Shown piece after piece: positions 7,604 to 16,667 of a stretch of DNA of 64,000 nt. The stretch is taken from assembly GCA_016871755.1 (NCBI GenBank), contig VHCJ01000015.1, positions 1 to 64,000 of the forward strand, in the 5' to 3' direction. The notes beneath the pieces were generated by a model. It had not been told where the DNA came from. It searched no databases and saw only the letters and a list, made by a program, of their open reading frames with translations. Numbering within the stretch: the stretch's first letter is position 1; each line of letters opens with the position of its first letter. Both the position numbers and the translations under genes were made by a program. The DNA comes from Verrucomicrobiota bacterium. Lineage in GTDB: Bacteria; Verrucomicrobiota; Verrucomicrobiia; Opitutales; Opitutaceae.

Positions 7604-10252
7604 ATGCGTCGCTCGTTGATCTGCGTCGGTGTGCTCTGGGCAGTGCTGGCTGGCCCGGCCCTGCAGGCCCAGGGCGTGAGCCTGCCGCAGGCTCCCTTGG
7701 TCGAGGCCACGGTGCGACCATCGGTGTCGGTGGCGGAGCGGTTCCTGGAGCGTGAGGCGGCGCAGCGGGCGCTGGAGCTCGGATTTCCCTCGGTGGCGGC
7801 GGGCCTCCTCCGGGCGCAACTCGCGGCGGTGCCGGTGGCGGAGACGGCGGAGCGGAACCGCTTGGTGCTGGACCTCGCCACGGCGCTGCTGGATGACGGG
7901 CGCGCGGGCGAGGTGGAGGACGTGCTGCGCCAGTATGCCGGGCTGCCCGGTGCCCGGTACCGGCTGCGGGCGGCGCTGGCGGCGGTGCGCCTGCGCCGGT
8001 GGGACCTCGCGCGGGCGGAGATCGCCGCGGTTCCGGTGGGAGACCTTCCGGCAGCGGAGCGCGGCTGGCATTTCTACGCGCAAGGACAATTGGCGGACTC
8101 CGGTCGGGAATTTTCCAAGGCATCGGCGTTGTACGAACAGGCACTGGAGGCAGCGGCCACGGAGTTGCAGCGGGCGCGGTTCGTTCTCGCCCGGGAGGAG
8201 GCGAGGCTGTTGTCGGGCGACTTCAGCGAAGCCCAACTGGCGACCCTGCGGGCGTTTCTCGAGCGCAACTCGGGTCGGACGGCGGTGTACGAGGCGATCA
8301 GCCAACTCGCCCTCTCGCTGAACGGCCTCGGCCGGCGCGGCGAGGCGATGGAGACCCTGCGCCGGCAGTTGCAGGCCCTGCCGCCCGAGCAGAAGGCGAC
8401 TGTGGACGAGTGGCAGCTCCTGCTCGGACTGATTGCCGGGCCGGCGGATCCGGTGGGCCGGAATGCACTCGGCCAGATTCTCAGCGCCTCGGCGGATCGC
8501 GACAAACAGCGCGTCGCGCTGGTGGTGCTCGCCCGCGGTGCTCCGCCGGCGGTGTTCCGGGCGGAACTGGATCGCTTGATCGATGCCCCTGCGCCGCACC
8601 CGATCCTTGAGGATCTTCTCCTCCAGCGGGCGGAACTCGGGTTGGCGGCGAAGGCGTTTGCCGAAGCGGATCGCGATGCGGTCCGTTTGTTGGAGCTTTT
8701 TCCCGGATCGCGCCTGAAACCGCAGGCTTTGGGGGTGCGCGTGCGGGCGGCATGGGAGACCCTGCGGTACCGACGGGCGGCGGACTACGCGGTGCAGACC
8801 CGAGCCTCGCTCGGCGCCGACCAATCCCGGCTCGCGGCCGAACTCGGCGTGCTGGTGGCGGAGGCTTACTTCCGGGCGGGTGACTATCTGCTCGCGTCCG
8901 ATGCCTACGCCTCGGCGATCGCAGCACCGCCCGAAGGCGTGCCGGCGGGCGACCTAATCTTCCAGCGCGTCCTGTGCGAAGTGGAGGCCGCGCGGGCGGA
9001 TCCGGCCCGGCTGACGATTGCGGAGACCCTCCTCGACGAAGGAGGACGGGATCCCCGGCTCGATCCGGCGAACCGCTGGCAGGCGGAGTGGAACCTGGCG
9101 CGGGCGCTGCAGGTGGCGGGCCCGGAGACCACCCAGCGGGCGTTTGCGCGGATCGACCGGCTCCTCGCCCAGCCCGGAGCGGCGGGAGCGGTCGCGCTGA
9201 CCCCCGACCTCCGCGTGCGGATGGCCTGGCTGCACGCCCGGCTCTCTCTGGAAGTGGGGCGGCCTGAATTCACACTCACCCTCGTGGAGCGCCTCGTGGC
9301 ATCCCTTGACGCGGTCGAGCCGAGGCTTCGGGTGGAACTCGCGAGCAGCGGGCGCCTGCTGGAGGCCGATGCCTACCTTGCGATTCCCGGCCGGGAGGAT
9401 GCGGGCCTCGACGTGCTGCGTCGGCTGCGGACGGAGTTTCCCCAGAGCAACGCCGCAGTGTACTCGTTCATCAAGGAAGCAGGCGTGGCGGCGGGGCAGA
9501 ACCGTTTCGTCGAGGCGCAGAGCCTGCTGGTGCGGTTGGCGGATGAGTTTGGGCGGCATGCCTACGCCCCGTTTGCGCTGTACCAAGCGGCGCTGAATGC
9601 GGAGCGCCGCGGTCAGGACCCCTTCTATCGCGACGCGAACCGCATCATTGAGCGGCTGGTGCAGGAGTATCCCAAGAGCGACCTGGTGTTCTATGCGCGG
9701 CTCAAGCAGGGGGATCTCCTGCGTCGATTGAACGAATTTTCGTTCGCCCAGCAGGCGTACGAGGAACTCATCAATGCCTTCCCGAAACACCCCGACGTGC
9801 TCTACGCGCACCTTGCGCGGGCCGCCTGCCATGCGGCGCAGGCCGGGGCGGGCGGGTCCGGCCAGATGACGGCGCACGCCGAGTCGGCGCTGGGCATCTA
9901 CGAGCGTTTGGTTGATCAGGCGGATGCGGCCCCGGACATCCGGATCGAGGCCGGCTACAACCTCGGACTCCTTCTCTCGCGCAAAGGCCGGGCGGAAGGG
10001 CGCAAGCGGGCGGAGACCGTGTGGTGGCAGCAGGTGGTGACGCCCTTCCTGCTTGATGCCGCGCAGGAGGGAAAGCTCAGCGCGCGGGGCCGCTACTGGC
10101 TGTCGCGGACCCTGCTCGGCCTTGGGGAACTGCTGGAGGCGCAGGACCGGCGGGATCAGGCGACGGATGCCTACCAACTGCTTCTGCGCAAAGGTCTGCC
10201 CGGGGCCTCGCTGGCGCAGGCTCGCCTGAACCGCCTCGGCGTGAAACCATGA
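7604..10252 (+). CDS. exported tetratricopeptide-repeat protein
   Basis: 882 aa from ATG 7604, chosen because it has a Shine-Dalgarno (GGAGG, 7590-7594) and starts directly with a signal peptide ('MRRSLICVGVLWAVLAGP', cleavage likely near 'LQAQG'). The rest is almost wholly helical TPR-like repeats, e.g. 'YPKSDLVFYARLKQGDLLRR' and 'AYEELINAFPKHPDVLYAH' near the C-terminus. This C-terminal part resembles the TPR modules of YbgF/CpoB and BamD type envelope proteins. It heads an operon with exbB-, exbD- and tonB-like genes, so it is probably a periplasmic scaffold of an energised envelope system. The precise role is not known. A strong coding match on the opposite strand was examined and judged a shadow. 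Confidence 0.85.
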   Translation: MRRSLICVGVLWAVLAGPALQAQGVSLPQAPLVEATVRPSVSVAERFLEREAAQRALELGFPSVAAGLLRAQLAAVPVAETAERNRLVLDLATALLDDGRAGEVEDVLRQYAGLPGARYRLRAALAAVRLRRWDLARAEIAAVPVGDLPAAERGWHFYAQGQLADSGREFSKASALYEQALEAAATELQRARFVLAREEARLLSGDFSEAQLATLRAFLERNSGRTAVYEAISQLALSLNGLGRRGEAMETLRRQLQALPPEQKATVDEWQLLLGLIAGPADPVGRNALGQILSASADRDKQRVALVVLARGAPPAVFRAELDRLIDAPAPHPILEDLLLQRAELGLAAKAFAEADRDAVRLLELFPGSRLKPQALGVRVRAAWETLRYRRAADYAVQTRASLGADQSRLAAELGVLVAEAYFRAGDYLLASDAYASAIAAPPEGVPAGDLIFQRVLCEVEAARADPARLTIAETLLDEGGRDPRLDPANRWQAEWNLARALQVAGPETTQRAFARIDRLLAQPGAAGAVALTPDLRVRMAWLHARLSLEVGRPEFTLTLVERLVASLDAVEPRLRVELASSGRLLEADAYLAIPGREDAGLDVLRRLRTEFPQSNAAVYSFIKEAGVAAGQNRFVEAQSLLVRLADEFGRHAYAPFALYQAALNAERRGQDPFYRDANRIIERLVQEYPKSDLVFYARLKQGDLLRRLNEFSFAQQAYEELINAFPKHPDVLYAHLARAACHAAQAGAGGSGQMTAHAESALGIYERLVDQADAAPDIRIEAGYNLGLLLSRKGRAEGRKRAETVWWQQVVTPFLLDAAQEGKLSARGRYWLSRTLLGLGELLEAQDRRDQATDAYQLLLRKGLPGASLAQARLNRLGVKP

Positions 10253-10367
10253 AACCCACGCCAATGAGACGGGGTCGGACGCTCGGGGTGGTGATTTGCC
10301 GATTGCTGGAGAGCGCCCCAGCGCCAACGACTCTGGATCACCGGTGTCACCGCATCCCCCTTTCGCA

Positions 10368-11033
10368 ATGACTGGCCCTGACCTCAGCCTCCTGACCCAG
10401 GGAGGCCCCATGATGTACGTGGTCCTTGTGATGGCCATCGTCGGCGCGGTGCTCTTCGTGGAGCGCACCCTCTTCCTGCACCGCAGCCAGATCCGTTCGG
10501 CCGCCTTTGTGGACGGCGTGAAGAACATTCTCGCGAAGCGCCGGTTGGTGGAGGCCCTGACGGTGTGCGAGGAGACGCCCGGACCGGTGGCGGCGGTGGT
10601 GAAGACGGCCCTTTTGAAGGCGGGAAGCGACGAGGTGGCGATGCGTTACGCGGTGCAGGAGGCGGCCCTGATCGAGTTGCCGAGCCTGGAGCGACGCATG
10701 GGGTTCCTTGCGGCGATCGCGCAGGTGGCGCCCCTCGTCGGCGTGCTGGGCACGGTGCTGGGGATGATTTCGACCTTTGGAGCCTTCATGACCGGCCCGC
10801 AGTACGTTCCGGCTCAGACCATCGCGGCGGGGATGTGGCAGGCCCTGTTGTGCGCGGCGGGCAGTCTGATGGTCGGGATCCCGGCGCACCTGGCCCATCA
10901 CTTTCTCGCGGGCCGAGTGCGCTCGATCGTCCGGGATGTGGAGTGGGCGGCGAACGAGATCATGCGCTACCTTCTGGGCGAATACCGGACGCGGGCGGCG
11001 GATGATGGCGCGGGCAAGGACCCGGCAGCCTGA
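10368..11033 (+). CDS. exbB: ExbB/TolQ/MotA-family proton channel protein
   Basis: 221 aa from ATG 10368; earlier in-frame starts lack homology. Three membrane segments are visible: about 16-36 ('MYVVLVMAIVGAVLFVERTL'), then the family signature 'RMGFLAAIAQVAPLVGVLG' leading into 'TVLGMISTFGAF', and a third near 'MWQALLCAAGSLMVGIPAHL'. ExbB/TolQ proteins form the pentameric inner-membrane channel that uses the proton gradient to drive ExbD/TolR and TonB/TolA. The gene sits 115 bp after the TPR gene, and its stop overlaps the Shine-Dalgarno (GAGGAG) of the exbD-like gene. The neighbours suggest one envelope energy-transduction complex. Confidence 0.9.
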   Translation: MTGPDLSLLTQGGPMMYVVLVMAIVGAVLFVERTLFLHRSQIRSAAFVDGVKNILAKRRLVEALTVCEETPGPVAAVVKTALLKAGSDEVAMRYAVQEAALIELPSLERRMGFLAAIAQVAPLVGVLGTVLGMISTFGAFMTGPQYVPAQTIAAGMWQALLCAAGSLMVGIPAHLAHHFLAGRVRSIVRDVEWAANEIMRYLLGEYRTRAADDGAGKDPAA

Positions 11034-11042
11034 GGAGCGACC

Positions 11043-11501
11043 ATGGTGACGCGACCCCTGGATCTGGCCTCGCGGCTGCGGCGCCCCTTTGCGCCGTGGG
11101 ATTGGCTGCACGTCGTCAACGCCGGGTTGATCGCCCTGTTCTTCGTCCTCTTTCAGTCGAAGCACGTTATCGCCCCGGGTATCGTGATCACGGAGAATCG
11201 AGGCGCAGCGAGGGCGTTGCGACTGCCGGCGGTGCCGGGCGCGGTGGAACTCGGCGGCACGGTGGCGTTGGTGGTGAGCGTGATGGGCCGGGACCTCGTC
11301 TTTACGGAGGACGGAAAGTATACCTTCGCGGAGTTCGCGCGCTGGCTGAAGGCGCGCAGTGTCCCCGGTGGGTCCGCGCGCCTCCTCGTGAGGGCGGACG
11401 ATGCGGTGTCCCTGAACGATTTCTCCGCGATCTTCGATGCCGCGAGTGCGGCAGGATTCACGGTGCAACTGGCGGCTGAGCCGGCCCCGGAGCGCCCCTG
11501 A
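11043..11501 (+). CDS. divergent ExbD/TolR-family protein
   Basis: 152 aa, ATG 11043, 9 nt after exbB. The layout is that of ExbD: short cytoplasmic tail, one membrane segment (about 20-38) and a periplasmic domain with a beta-strand/helix pattern and 'YTFAEFARWLKARS'. Identification depends largely on position after exbB. The channel aspartate of ExbD (consensus PLxDVxLxLL) is not plainly conserved: the segment reads 'APWDWLHVVNAGLIALFF', so either D19 at the membrane edge serves or the residue is replaced by Asn25. Function as proton-driven partner of ExbB is therefore an inference. Confidence 0.65.
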   Translation: MVTRPLDLASRLRRPFAPWDWLHVVNAGLIALFFVLFQSKHVIAPGIVITENRGAARALRLPAVPGAVELGGTVALVVSVMGRDLVFTEDGKYTFAEFARWLKARSVPGGSARLLVRADDAVSLNDFSAIFDAASAAGFTVQLAAEPAPERP

Positions 11502-11519
11502 CCGGAAGGCGGGTTACCG

Positions 11520-12314
11520 ATGACGCCGAACGACGGGAACGGAACGACGGAGCCCGGTGCGCCGCGTCGGGAGGGTGAGGGTCGACGGCGGACTGAACCG
11601 GCCTTCCCGTGGCTTTGGACCACCGTGGCGGTGATTGTCGTCTTGGTCGCGGCCGTGTCACTCGTACGGACGCCCGAACCTCCGCCCGTGAGGCGGGCGG
11701 AGACCTCACCGCTGCGGGGGCAGGTCGGCCTGACCCGGCTGGACGAGACGTCGGGCGATGTCGTGACGCGGGAGGAGGCGACCTTCCGTGATCCGACCCC
11801 GCTGTTCCTTCCGACCCCTTGGAATGCGGGGGCGGACGTCGGGCCGCCGGTGCCGACGACGGGGCCCGAGGGGCGCTTTGCTGACTATGCGGCCAAGCTC
11901 ACGAACCCGGCGGCCGAATTGCCGGTCTGGTTCGCGCCGACCGCGGCTCCCGAAGCCCCGGCGGCGGGTCTGCGGGTCGGCGAGCGGAGCGATCCCTTTG
12001 GATCGGTGGGGCGGCGAGAGACGGCGATCGAAGCGCTGCCCGAGCGCCTCGGCTTCATCGACGTGTTGCAGGCCGCGACGGGTCGCCGGGTGCTCGCGAC
12101 CTCCCTCGCACCGACGGCGACTGCTCCCCGCGAGGACTGGCAGCCCATGGAAATGCTCGTCGGGGTGGATCGGGCGGGGTGGGTACAGGCAGCGGTCACC
12201 GCTGGATCCGGGGTGGACGAATGGGATCGTTTCCTACTGCAGTTTATTGAAAAAGATTTTCGTTTAGCTGAACGCGTTACGCCTGGATTTTATCGGGTGG
12301 TGGTGGGTCCGTGA
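11520..12314 (+). CDS. single-pass membrane protein, TonB-like energy transducer candidate
   Basis: 264 aa, ATG 11520, 18 nt after the exbD-like gene. A charged cytoplasmic N-terminus is followed by one membrane segment (about 29-50), a Pro-rich linker ('PEPPPVRR') and a low-complexity region. The last 60 residues look like a TonB C-terminal fold: 'VGVDRAGWVQAAV', then 'WDRFL' and the ending 'PGFYRVVVGP'. With exbB and exbD just upstream the natural reading is a TonB/TolA-type rod, but similarity is weak and judged by eye. The last 22 or so codons are strikingly AT-rich (TTA, GAA, AAA, GAT, TTT, TAT), unlike the rest of the gene; see findings. Confidence 0.55.
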   Translation: MTPNDGNGTTEPGAPRREGEGRRRTEPAFPWLWTTVAVIVVLVAAVSLVRTPEPPPVRRAETSPLRGQVGLTRLDETSGDVVTREEATFRDPTPLFLPTPWNAGADVGPPVPTTGPEGRFADYAAKLTNPAAELPVWFAPTAAPEAPAAGLRVGERSDPFGSVGRRETAIEALPERLGFIDVLQAATGRRVLATSLAPTATAPREDWQPMEMLVGVDRAGWVQAAVTAGSGVDEWDRFLLQFIEKDFRLAERVTPGFYRVVVGP

Positions 12315-12325
12315 GGCGGTCGGCA

Positions 12326-12341
12326 CGAATTTGAGAATTCG
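12326..12341. repeat. perfect 6-bp inverted repeat upstream of tRNA-Thr/tuf
   Basis: CGAATT (12326-12331) and AATTCG (12336-12341) are perfectly inverted around TGAG. It lies 12 nt after the stop of the TonB-like gene and just before the candidate tRNA-tuf promoter, so it might be an operator or part of an AT-rich upstream element. No protein can be assigned. Confidence 0.3.
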
Positions 12342-12353
12342 CGAAGATTGCAG

Positions 12354-12382
12354 TTGACGGTGTCTTCTGCGGGGAGCAGGGT
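12354..12382 (+). promoter_or_regulatory. candidate promoter of the tRNA-Thr-tuf transcript
   Basis: TTGACG (12354-12359), a 17-bp spacer and CAGGGT (12377-12382). The -35 is close to consensus; the -10 resembles the TAGGGT box seen at 7584 and 57733. It would start transcription about 30 nt before the tRNA. The -10 overlaps the loop of the terminator of the upstream operon. Confidence 0.35.
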
Positions 12383-12402
12383 CCCCGCTCTTTTCGTTTT
12401 TT
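12369..12402 (+). terminator. rho-independent terminator of the TPR-exbBD operon
   Basis: A 7-bp stem (GCGGGGA 12369-12375, TCCCCGC 12382-12388) with a 6-nt loop is followed by a T-rich tract ending in six Ts (12389-12402). It separates the envelope operon from the translation genes. Confidence 0.75.
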
Positions 12403-12422
12403 GACCCTCAGTCTCTTGGTCT

Positions 12423-12498
12423 GCCCAGATAGCTCAGTTGGCAGAGCACGTCCTTGGTAAGGACGAGGTCGCCGGTTCAAATCCGGTTCTGGGCTCCA
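12423..12498 (+). tRNA. tRNA-Thr (GGT anticodon)
   Basis: 76 nt with an encoded CCA. Acceptor arms are GCCCAGA (12423-12429) and TCTGGGC (12488-12494), with discriminator T495 and CCA 496-498. The anticodon arm CGTCC-TTGGTAA-GGACG gives anticodon GGT, reading ACC/ACT threonine codons. The D-arm AGCTCAGTTGGCAGAGC and T-arm GTTCAAATC are canonical. It precedes tuf, as in many bacteria. Confidence 0.97.
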
Positions 12499-12591
12499 GG
12501 TCAATGACTCGAAAACGTCGCACGACTTCCGCGACGCAAAACCCCGAGGTCAAAACAGTTAAACTTCCAACAACCCAACCCGTTCCATTCC

Positions 12592-13782
<1,191 letters not shown>

Positions 13783-13808
13783 TTTCCAACACCGGGTTCG
13801 ACGCCTTC

Positions 13809-13835
13809 GCCGAGGTCCCGCTCCGGGGCCTCGGC
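13809..13835 (+). other. hairpin between tuf and tRNA-Trp
   Basis: GCCGAGG (13809-13815) pairs with CCTCGGC (13829-13835); the inside can form a short CCG/CGG helix. There is no T-tract, so it is more likely an RNA-processing or mRNA-end structure than a full terminator. Confidence 0.4.
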
Positions 13836-13863
13836 TGTGTCGTCTAAAAACCTTCTGATCCAC

Positions 13864-13939
13864 AGGGGTGTAGCTCAATCGGTAGAGTAGCGGTCTCCAA
13901 AACCGTTGGTTGGGGGTTCGATTCCCTCCGCCCCTGCCA
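13864..13939 (+). tRNA. tRNA-Trp (CCA anticodon)
   Basis: 76 nt with encoded CCA. Acceptor arms are AGGGGTG (13864-13870) and CGCCCCT (13929-13935), with discriminator G936. The anticodon loop CTCCAAA gives CCA, reading UGG. It lies between tuf and secE, a conserved placement in bacteria. Confidence 0.97.
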
Positions 13940-13949
13940 CTTTCCCACC

Positions 13950-14153
13950 ATGAAAAACCCTTTCCGCAGCACGCGCATCTTCTTCGGGGAAATGCTCGAT
14001 GAGCTGAAGAAGGCCACGTGGCCGACGAAGTCCGAACTGCGCGACTCGACCATCGTCGTCATCGTGGCTTCCGTGCTGCTCGGGGTCTTCACCAGCATCA
14101 GCGACTTCGCGCTGTACCAAGTCGTCGATCTGTTCACGTCCTGGGTTGGCTGA
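13950..14153 (+). CDS. secE: preprotein translocase subunit SecE
   Basis: 67 aa, the short single-span form of SecE. The amphipathic helix 'FFGEMLDELKKATWPTKSEL' with the conserved WPT motif precedes one membrane segment 'STIVVIVASVLLGVFTSIS'. SecE clamps SecY in the translocation channel. It starts 10 nt after tRNA-Trp and is followed at once by nusG, the standard bacterial order. Confidence 0.96.
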   Translation: MKNPFRSTRIFFGEMLDELKKATWPTKSELRDSTIVVIVASVLLGVFTSISDFALYQVVDLFTSWVG

Positions 14154-14163
14154 GCCCCCCGCC

Positions 14164-14742
14164 ATGTCCACCCCGACGTCCGCGCCTCCCGGCGCCCAGT
14201 GGTTCGCGTTGCACACCCTCTCCGGTCAGGAGGGCAAGGTGAAAACGTACATCGAGAAGTTCAAGAAAGCGGAGGAGCTGGACGACAGCATCTTCGAGGT
14301 CCTTCTTCCCACCGAGGTCGTGTCGGAGGTCAAGGGCGGCAAGAAGACCACCAAGACGCGCAAGCTTTATCCCGGCTACGTGTTCATCCACATGCGCCTC
14401 TACGACGAGGACGGCAAGGTGATCAACCGCCCGTGGTACTTCGTCAAGGAGGTCGCCGGGGTCATCGGCTTCGTCGGCGGCGAGCGTCCAGCTGCCCTGC
14501 GCCAGTCCGAGATCGACGAGATCCGCGCCCGCATCGAGGCTGCTTCCGGCAAGGAAGTGCCGAAGGTGCAGTATGAGGTCGGTGAAGAGGTCAAGGTGAG
14601 CGATGGCGCCTTCGCCAACCTGACCGGCCGCATCGACGAGATCGATCCCGACCGCGGCAAGCTCAAGATTTCCGTCTCCATCTTCGGTCGCTTCACCCCC
14701 GTCGAACTCGAGTACTGGCAGGTCCAGCGCATCACCGAGTAA
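14164..14742 (+). CDS. nusG: transcription antitermination/termination factor NusG
   Basis: 192 aa from ATG 14164; a TTG at 14146 would overlap secE and is less likely. The NGN domain begins 'WFALHTLSGQEGKVKTYIE' and contains 'LYPGYVFIHM'; the KOW domain is at the C-terminus ('GEEVKVSDGAFANLTGRIDE'). NusG binds the RNA polymerase clamp and links it to Rho or ribosomal S10. A short acidic-to-basic insertion ('SEVKGGKKTTKTRKL') lies in the NGN loop. Confidence 0.97.
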   Translation: MSTPTSAPPGAQWFALHTLSGQEGKVKTYIEKFKKAEELDDSIFEVLLPTEVVSEVKGGKKTTKTRKLYPGYVFIHMRLYDEDGKVINRPWYFVKEVAGVIGFVGGERPAALRQSEIDEIRARIEAASGKEVPKVQYEVGEEVKVSDGAFANLTGRIDEIDPDRGKLKISVSIFGRFTPVELEYWQVQRITE

Positions 14743-14792
14743 TCTCCCGGGCCGGTCCGCGTCCGCTCCCACATCCCTGATTTTTTACATCC

Positions 14793-15218
14793 ATGGCCAA
14801 GAAGATCCAAGGCTACGTCCGCCTCCAACTGCCCGCCGGGGCCGCTAATCCCGCCCCGCCCGTCGGCCCGGCCCTCGGTGCCCAAGGCGTGAACATCATG
14901 GCGTTCTGTAAGGAGTTCAACGCTCGGACCAAGGACCAGAACGGCATGATTCTGCCGGTCGTCATCACGGTCTACTCGGACAAGAGCTTCACGTTCATCC
15001 TCAAGTCCCCGCCGGCCTCCGTCCTCCTCAAGAAGGCCGCGAACGTCGCCTCCGGTTCCGCCAAGCCCAACCAGGACAAGGTCGGGAAGGTGACCCGCAA
15101 GCAGCTCGCCGAGATCTGGAAGATCAAGGCCAAGGACATGAATGCCAAGGACGAGGCTGCCGGCATCAAGGTCATCGCCGGCACGGCCCGCAACATGGGC
15201 ATCGAGGTCGTCGACTAG
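14793..15218 (+). CDS. rplK: 50S ribosomal protein L11
   Basis: 141 aa, normal length. It starts with '[20 protein letters not shown]', the N-terminal proline-rich domain where thiostrepton-type drugs bind, and ends in the rRNA-binding domain ('[14 protein letters not shown]'). L11 forms the GTPase-associated stalk base. It follows nusG by 50 nt and starts the L11-L1-L10-L12 group. Confidence 0.98.
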   Translation: MAKKIQGYVRLQLPAGAANPAPPVGPALGAQGVNIMAFCKEFNARTKDQNGMILPVVITVYSDKSFTFILKSPPASVLLKKAANVASGSAKPNQDKVGKVTRKQLAEIWKIKAKDMNAKDEAAGIKVIAGTARNMGIEVVD

Positions 15219-15232
15219 TCTTTCCCTTTTCC

Positions 15233-15254
15233 GGGCCGGACCTGTGTCCGGTCC
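15233..15254 (+). other. hairpin between rplK and rplA
   Basis: A 9-bp stem (15233-15241 with 15246-15254, one G-U pair) closes a CTGT loop. In other bacteria L1 controls its own operon by binding an mRNA copy of its 23S site; whether this hairpin is such a site cannot be told by eye. Confidence 0.35.
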
Positions 15255-15314
15255 TCCTCCAACACCCACTCAACGCGGGAGTCCCCCCGGACGTTCGCAC
15301 CGCAAGGAGTCCAC

Positions 15315-16013
15315 ATGGCAGCCAAGAAACAGACCAAGAGATACCGGAGCGCCCTCACGGTCGCTGACCTCAGCAAGGATTACCCGCTCAAGGATGCGGT
15401 TGAGATCCTCGCCAAGTTCCCCAAGGCCAAGTTCGACGAAACCGTCGAGCTTTCCTTCCGCCTCGGCGTGGACGCCACGGCGGGCGACCAGATGGTCCGC
15501 GGCACCACGCCGCTGCCCAATGGTTCGGGCAAGAAGGTCCGGGTCCTCGTCTTCACCGACAATCCGAAGGCGGCTTTGGATGCTGGAGCCGACCATGCCG
15601 GCCTCCAGGACATCATGGCCAAGATCAACGAGGGCTGGCTCGACTTCGACGTCGCCATCGCCACGACCGACGCGATGAAGGTCGTGCGCTCGATCGCCCG
15701 CGTCCTCGGTCCGAAGGGCCTCATGCCGAACCCGAAGTCCGGCACCGTCACCGACGATATCGTTGCCGGCATCAAGGCCGTGAAGGCCGGCCGCGTCGAA
15801 TTCAAGATGGACAAGGCCGCCAACATCGGGGTTGGCATCGGCAAGCGTTCGTTCACCGCCGCCCAGATCATTGAGAACGCGGCGGCCGTCCTCGACGCCG
15901 TGGGCAAGGCCAAGCCGGCCTCGTTCAAGGGCACGTACATCCGTACGGCCGCCCTTTCCTCCTCCCAGAGCCCGGCGGTGCAGATCGCATCGTCCGAGTA
16001 CTCGAAGTTCTAA
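15315..16013 (+). CDS. rplA: 50S ribosomal protein L1
   Basis: 232 aa. The two-domain L1 fold is recognisable from 'RGTTPLPNGSGKKVRVLVF', 'LGPKGLMPNPKSGTVTDDI' and 'GRVEFKMDKAANIGVGIGK'. L1 forms the mobile stalk that guides deacylated tRNA from the E site, and is commonly a translational repressor of its own operon. It has a clear Shine-Dalgarno (AAGGAG, 15303-15308) before ATG 15315. Confidence 0.98.
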   Translation: MAAKKQTKRYRSALTVADLSKDYPLKDAVEILAKFPKAKFDETVELSFRLGVDATAGDQMVRGTTPLPNGSGKKVRVLVFTDNPKAALDAGADHAGLQDIMAKINEGWLDFDVAIATTDAMKVVRSIARVLGPKGLMPNPKSGTVTDDIVAGIKAVKAGRVEFKMDKAANIGVGIGKRSFTAAQIIENAAAVLDAVGKAKPASFKGTYIRTAALSSSQSPAVQIASSEYSKF

Positions 16014-16030
16014 CCGGAGCCTCGTCACCC

Positions 16031-16519
16031 ATGAGAGCCGAAAAGAAGTACCTCGTTTCCGAGGTCGAAACCCATCTCAAGAAGAGCGACTACGTCATCC
16101 TCGCGAATTTCGCGACGCTGAGCGTGGCCGACGTGGCCGAACTCCGTTCCCGCCTCGCCGGGGAGAGCGCCGAGTACCACGTGGTCAAGAACAGCTCCCT
16201 GCGCGTCGCCGCCAAGGTGCTGGGCCTGCCCGATGTTGACTCCGGCCTGACCGGTCCGACCGCGATCGTGGTCGGTGGCAAGAACCCCGCGGGCGTCGCC
16301 AAGATCCTCAAGACCTTCATCGAAGAGAAGAAGAAGCTCGAGGTGAAGACGGGCATCCTCGACCGCAAGCTGATGAGCGCGGCGGAGTGGGCGCAGATCG
16401 CCGACCTTCCGTCCTTCGGCGCCCTTCGCTCGCAGTTCCTCGGCCTGCTCACCAGCGCCGGCGGCGCCTTCGTCCGCGTCCTCGACGCCAAGGTCAAGAA
16501 GGAGACCCCGGCCGCCTGA
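16031..16519 (+). CDS. rplJ: 50S ribosomal protein L10
   Basis: 162 aa. It begins 'MRAEKKYLVSEVETHLKKSD' and has the L10 body followed by a C-terminal helix ('SQFLGLLTSAGGAFVRVLDA') that carries L7/L12 dimers. L10 anchors the L12 stalk on 23S rRNA. The gene is 17 nt after rplA, so there is no room for a classical L10 leader before it; the structured spacer instead lies after it, before rplL. Confidence 0.96.
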   Translation: MRAEKKYLVSEVETHLKKSDYVILANFATLSVADVAELRSRLAGESAEYHVVKNSSLRVAAKVLGLPDVDSGLTGPTAIVVGGKNPAGVAKILKTFIEEKKKLEVKTGILDRKLMSAAEWAQIADLPSFGALRSQFLGLLTSAGGAFVRVLDAKVKKETPAA

Positions 16520-16597
16520 TCCGGCCTTTTCCGCATCCGCAACATCCCTTTTCGGGCGGCTGAACCTTCGGGTCCGGACCCCCGGGAAACAACCCAA

Positions 16598-16661
16598 GAG
16601 ACAGCCTAGGAGATACGTCTCTTAAACGCGATCGTCCCCGGTCCGCTAGGCGTCTCAGGAG
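16598..16661 (+). promoter_or_regulatory. structured leader of rplL with two alternative pairings
   Basis: GAGAC-A-GCCTAG (16598-16609) can pair with CTAGGCGTCTC (16646-16656), an 11-bp stem with one bulged A. That stem ends directly at the Shine-Dalgarno AGGAG (16657-16661) of rplL. The same GAGAC can instead pair with GTCTC at 16617-16621, and GAGA(16610-16613)/TCTC(16618-16621) forms a small hairpin. The helices exclude each other, so a switch controlling rplL translation is plausible but untested. Confidence 0.45.
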
Positions 16662-16667
16662 TACACC

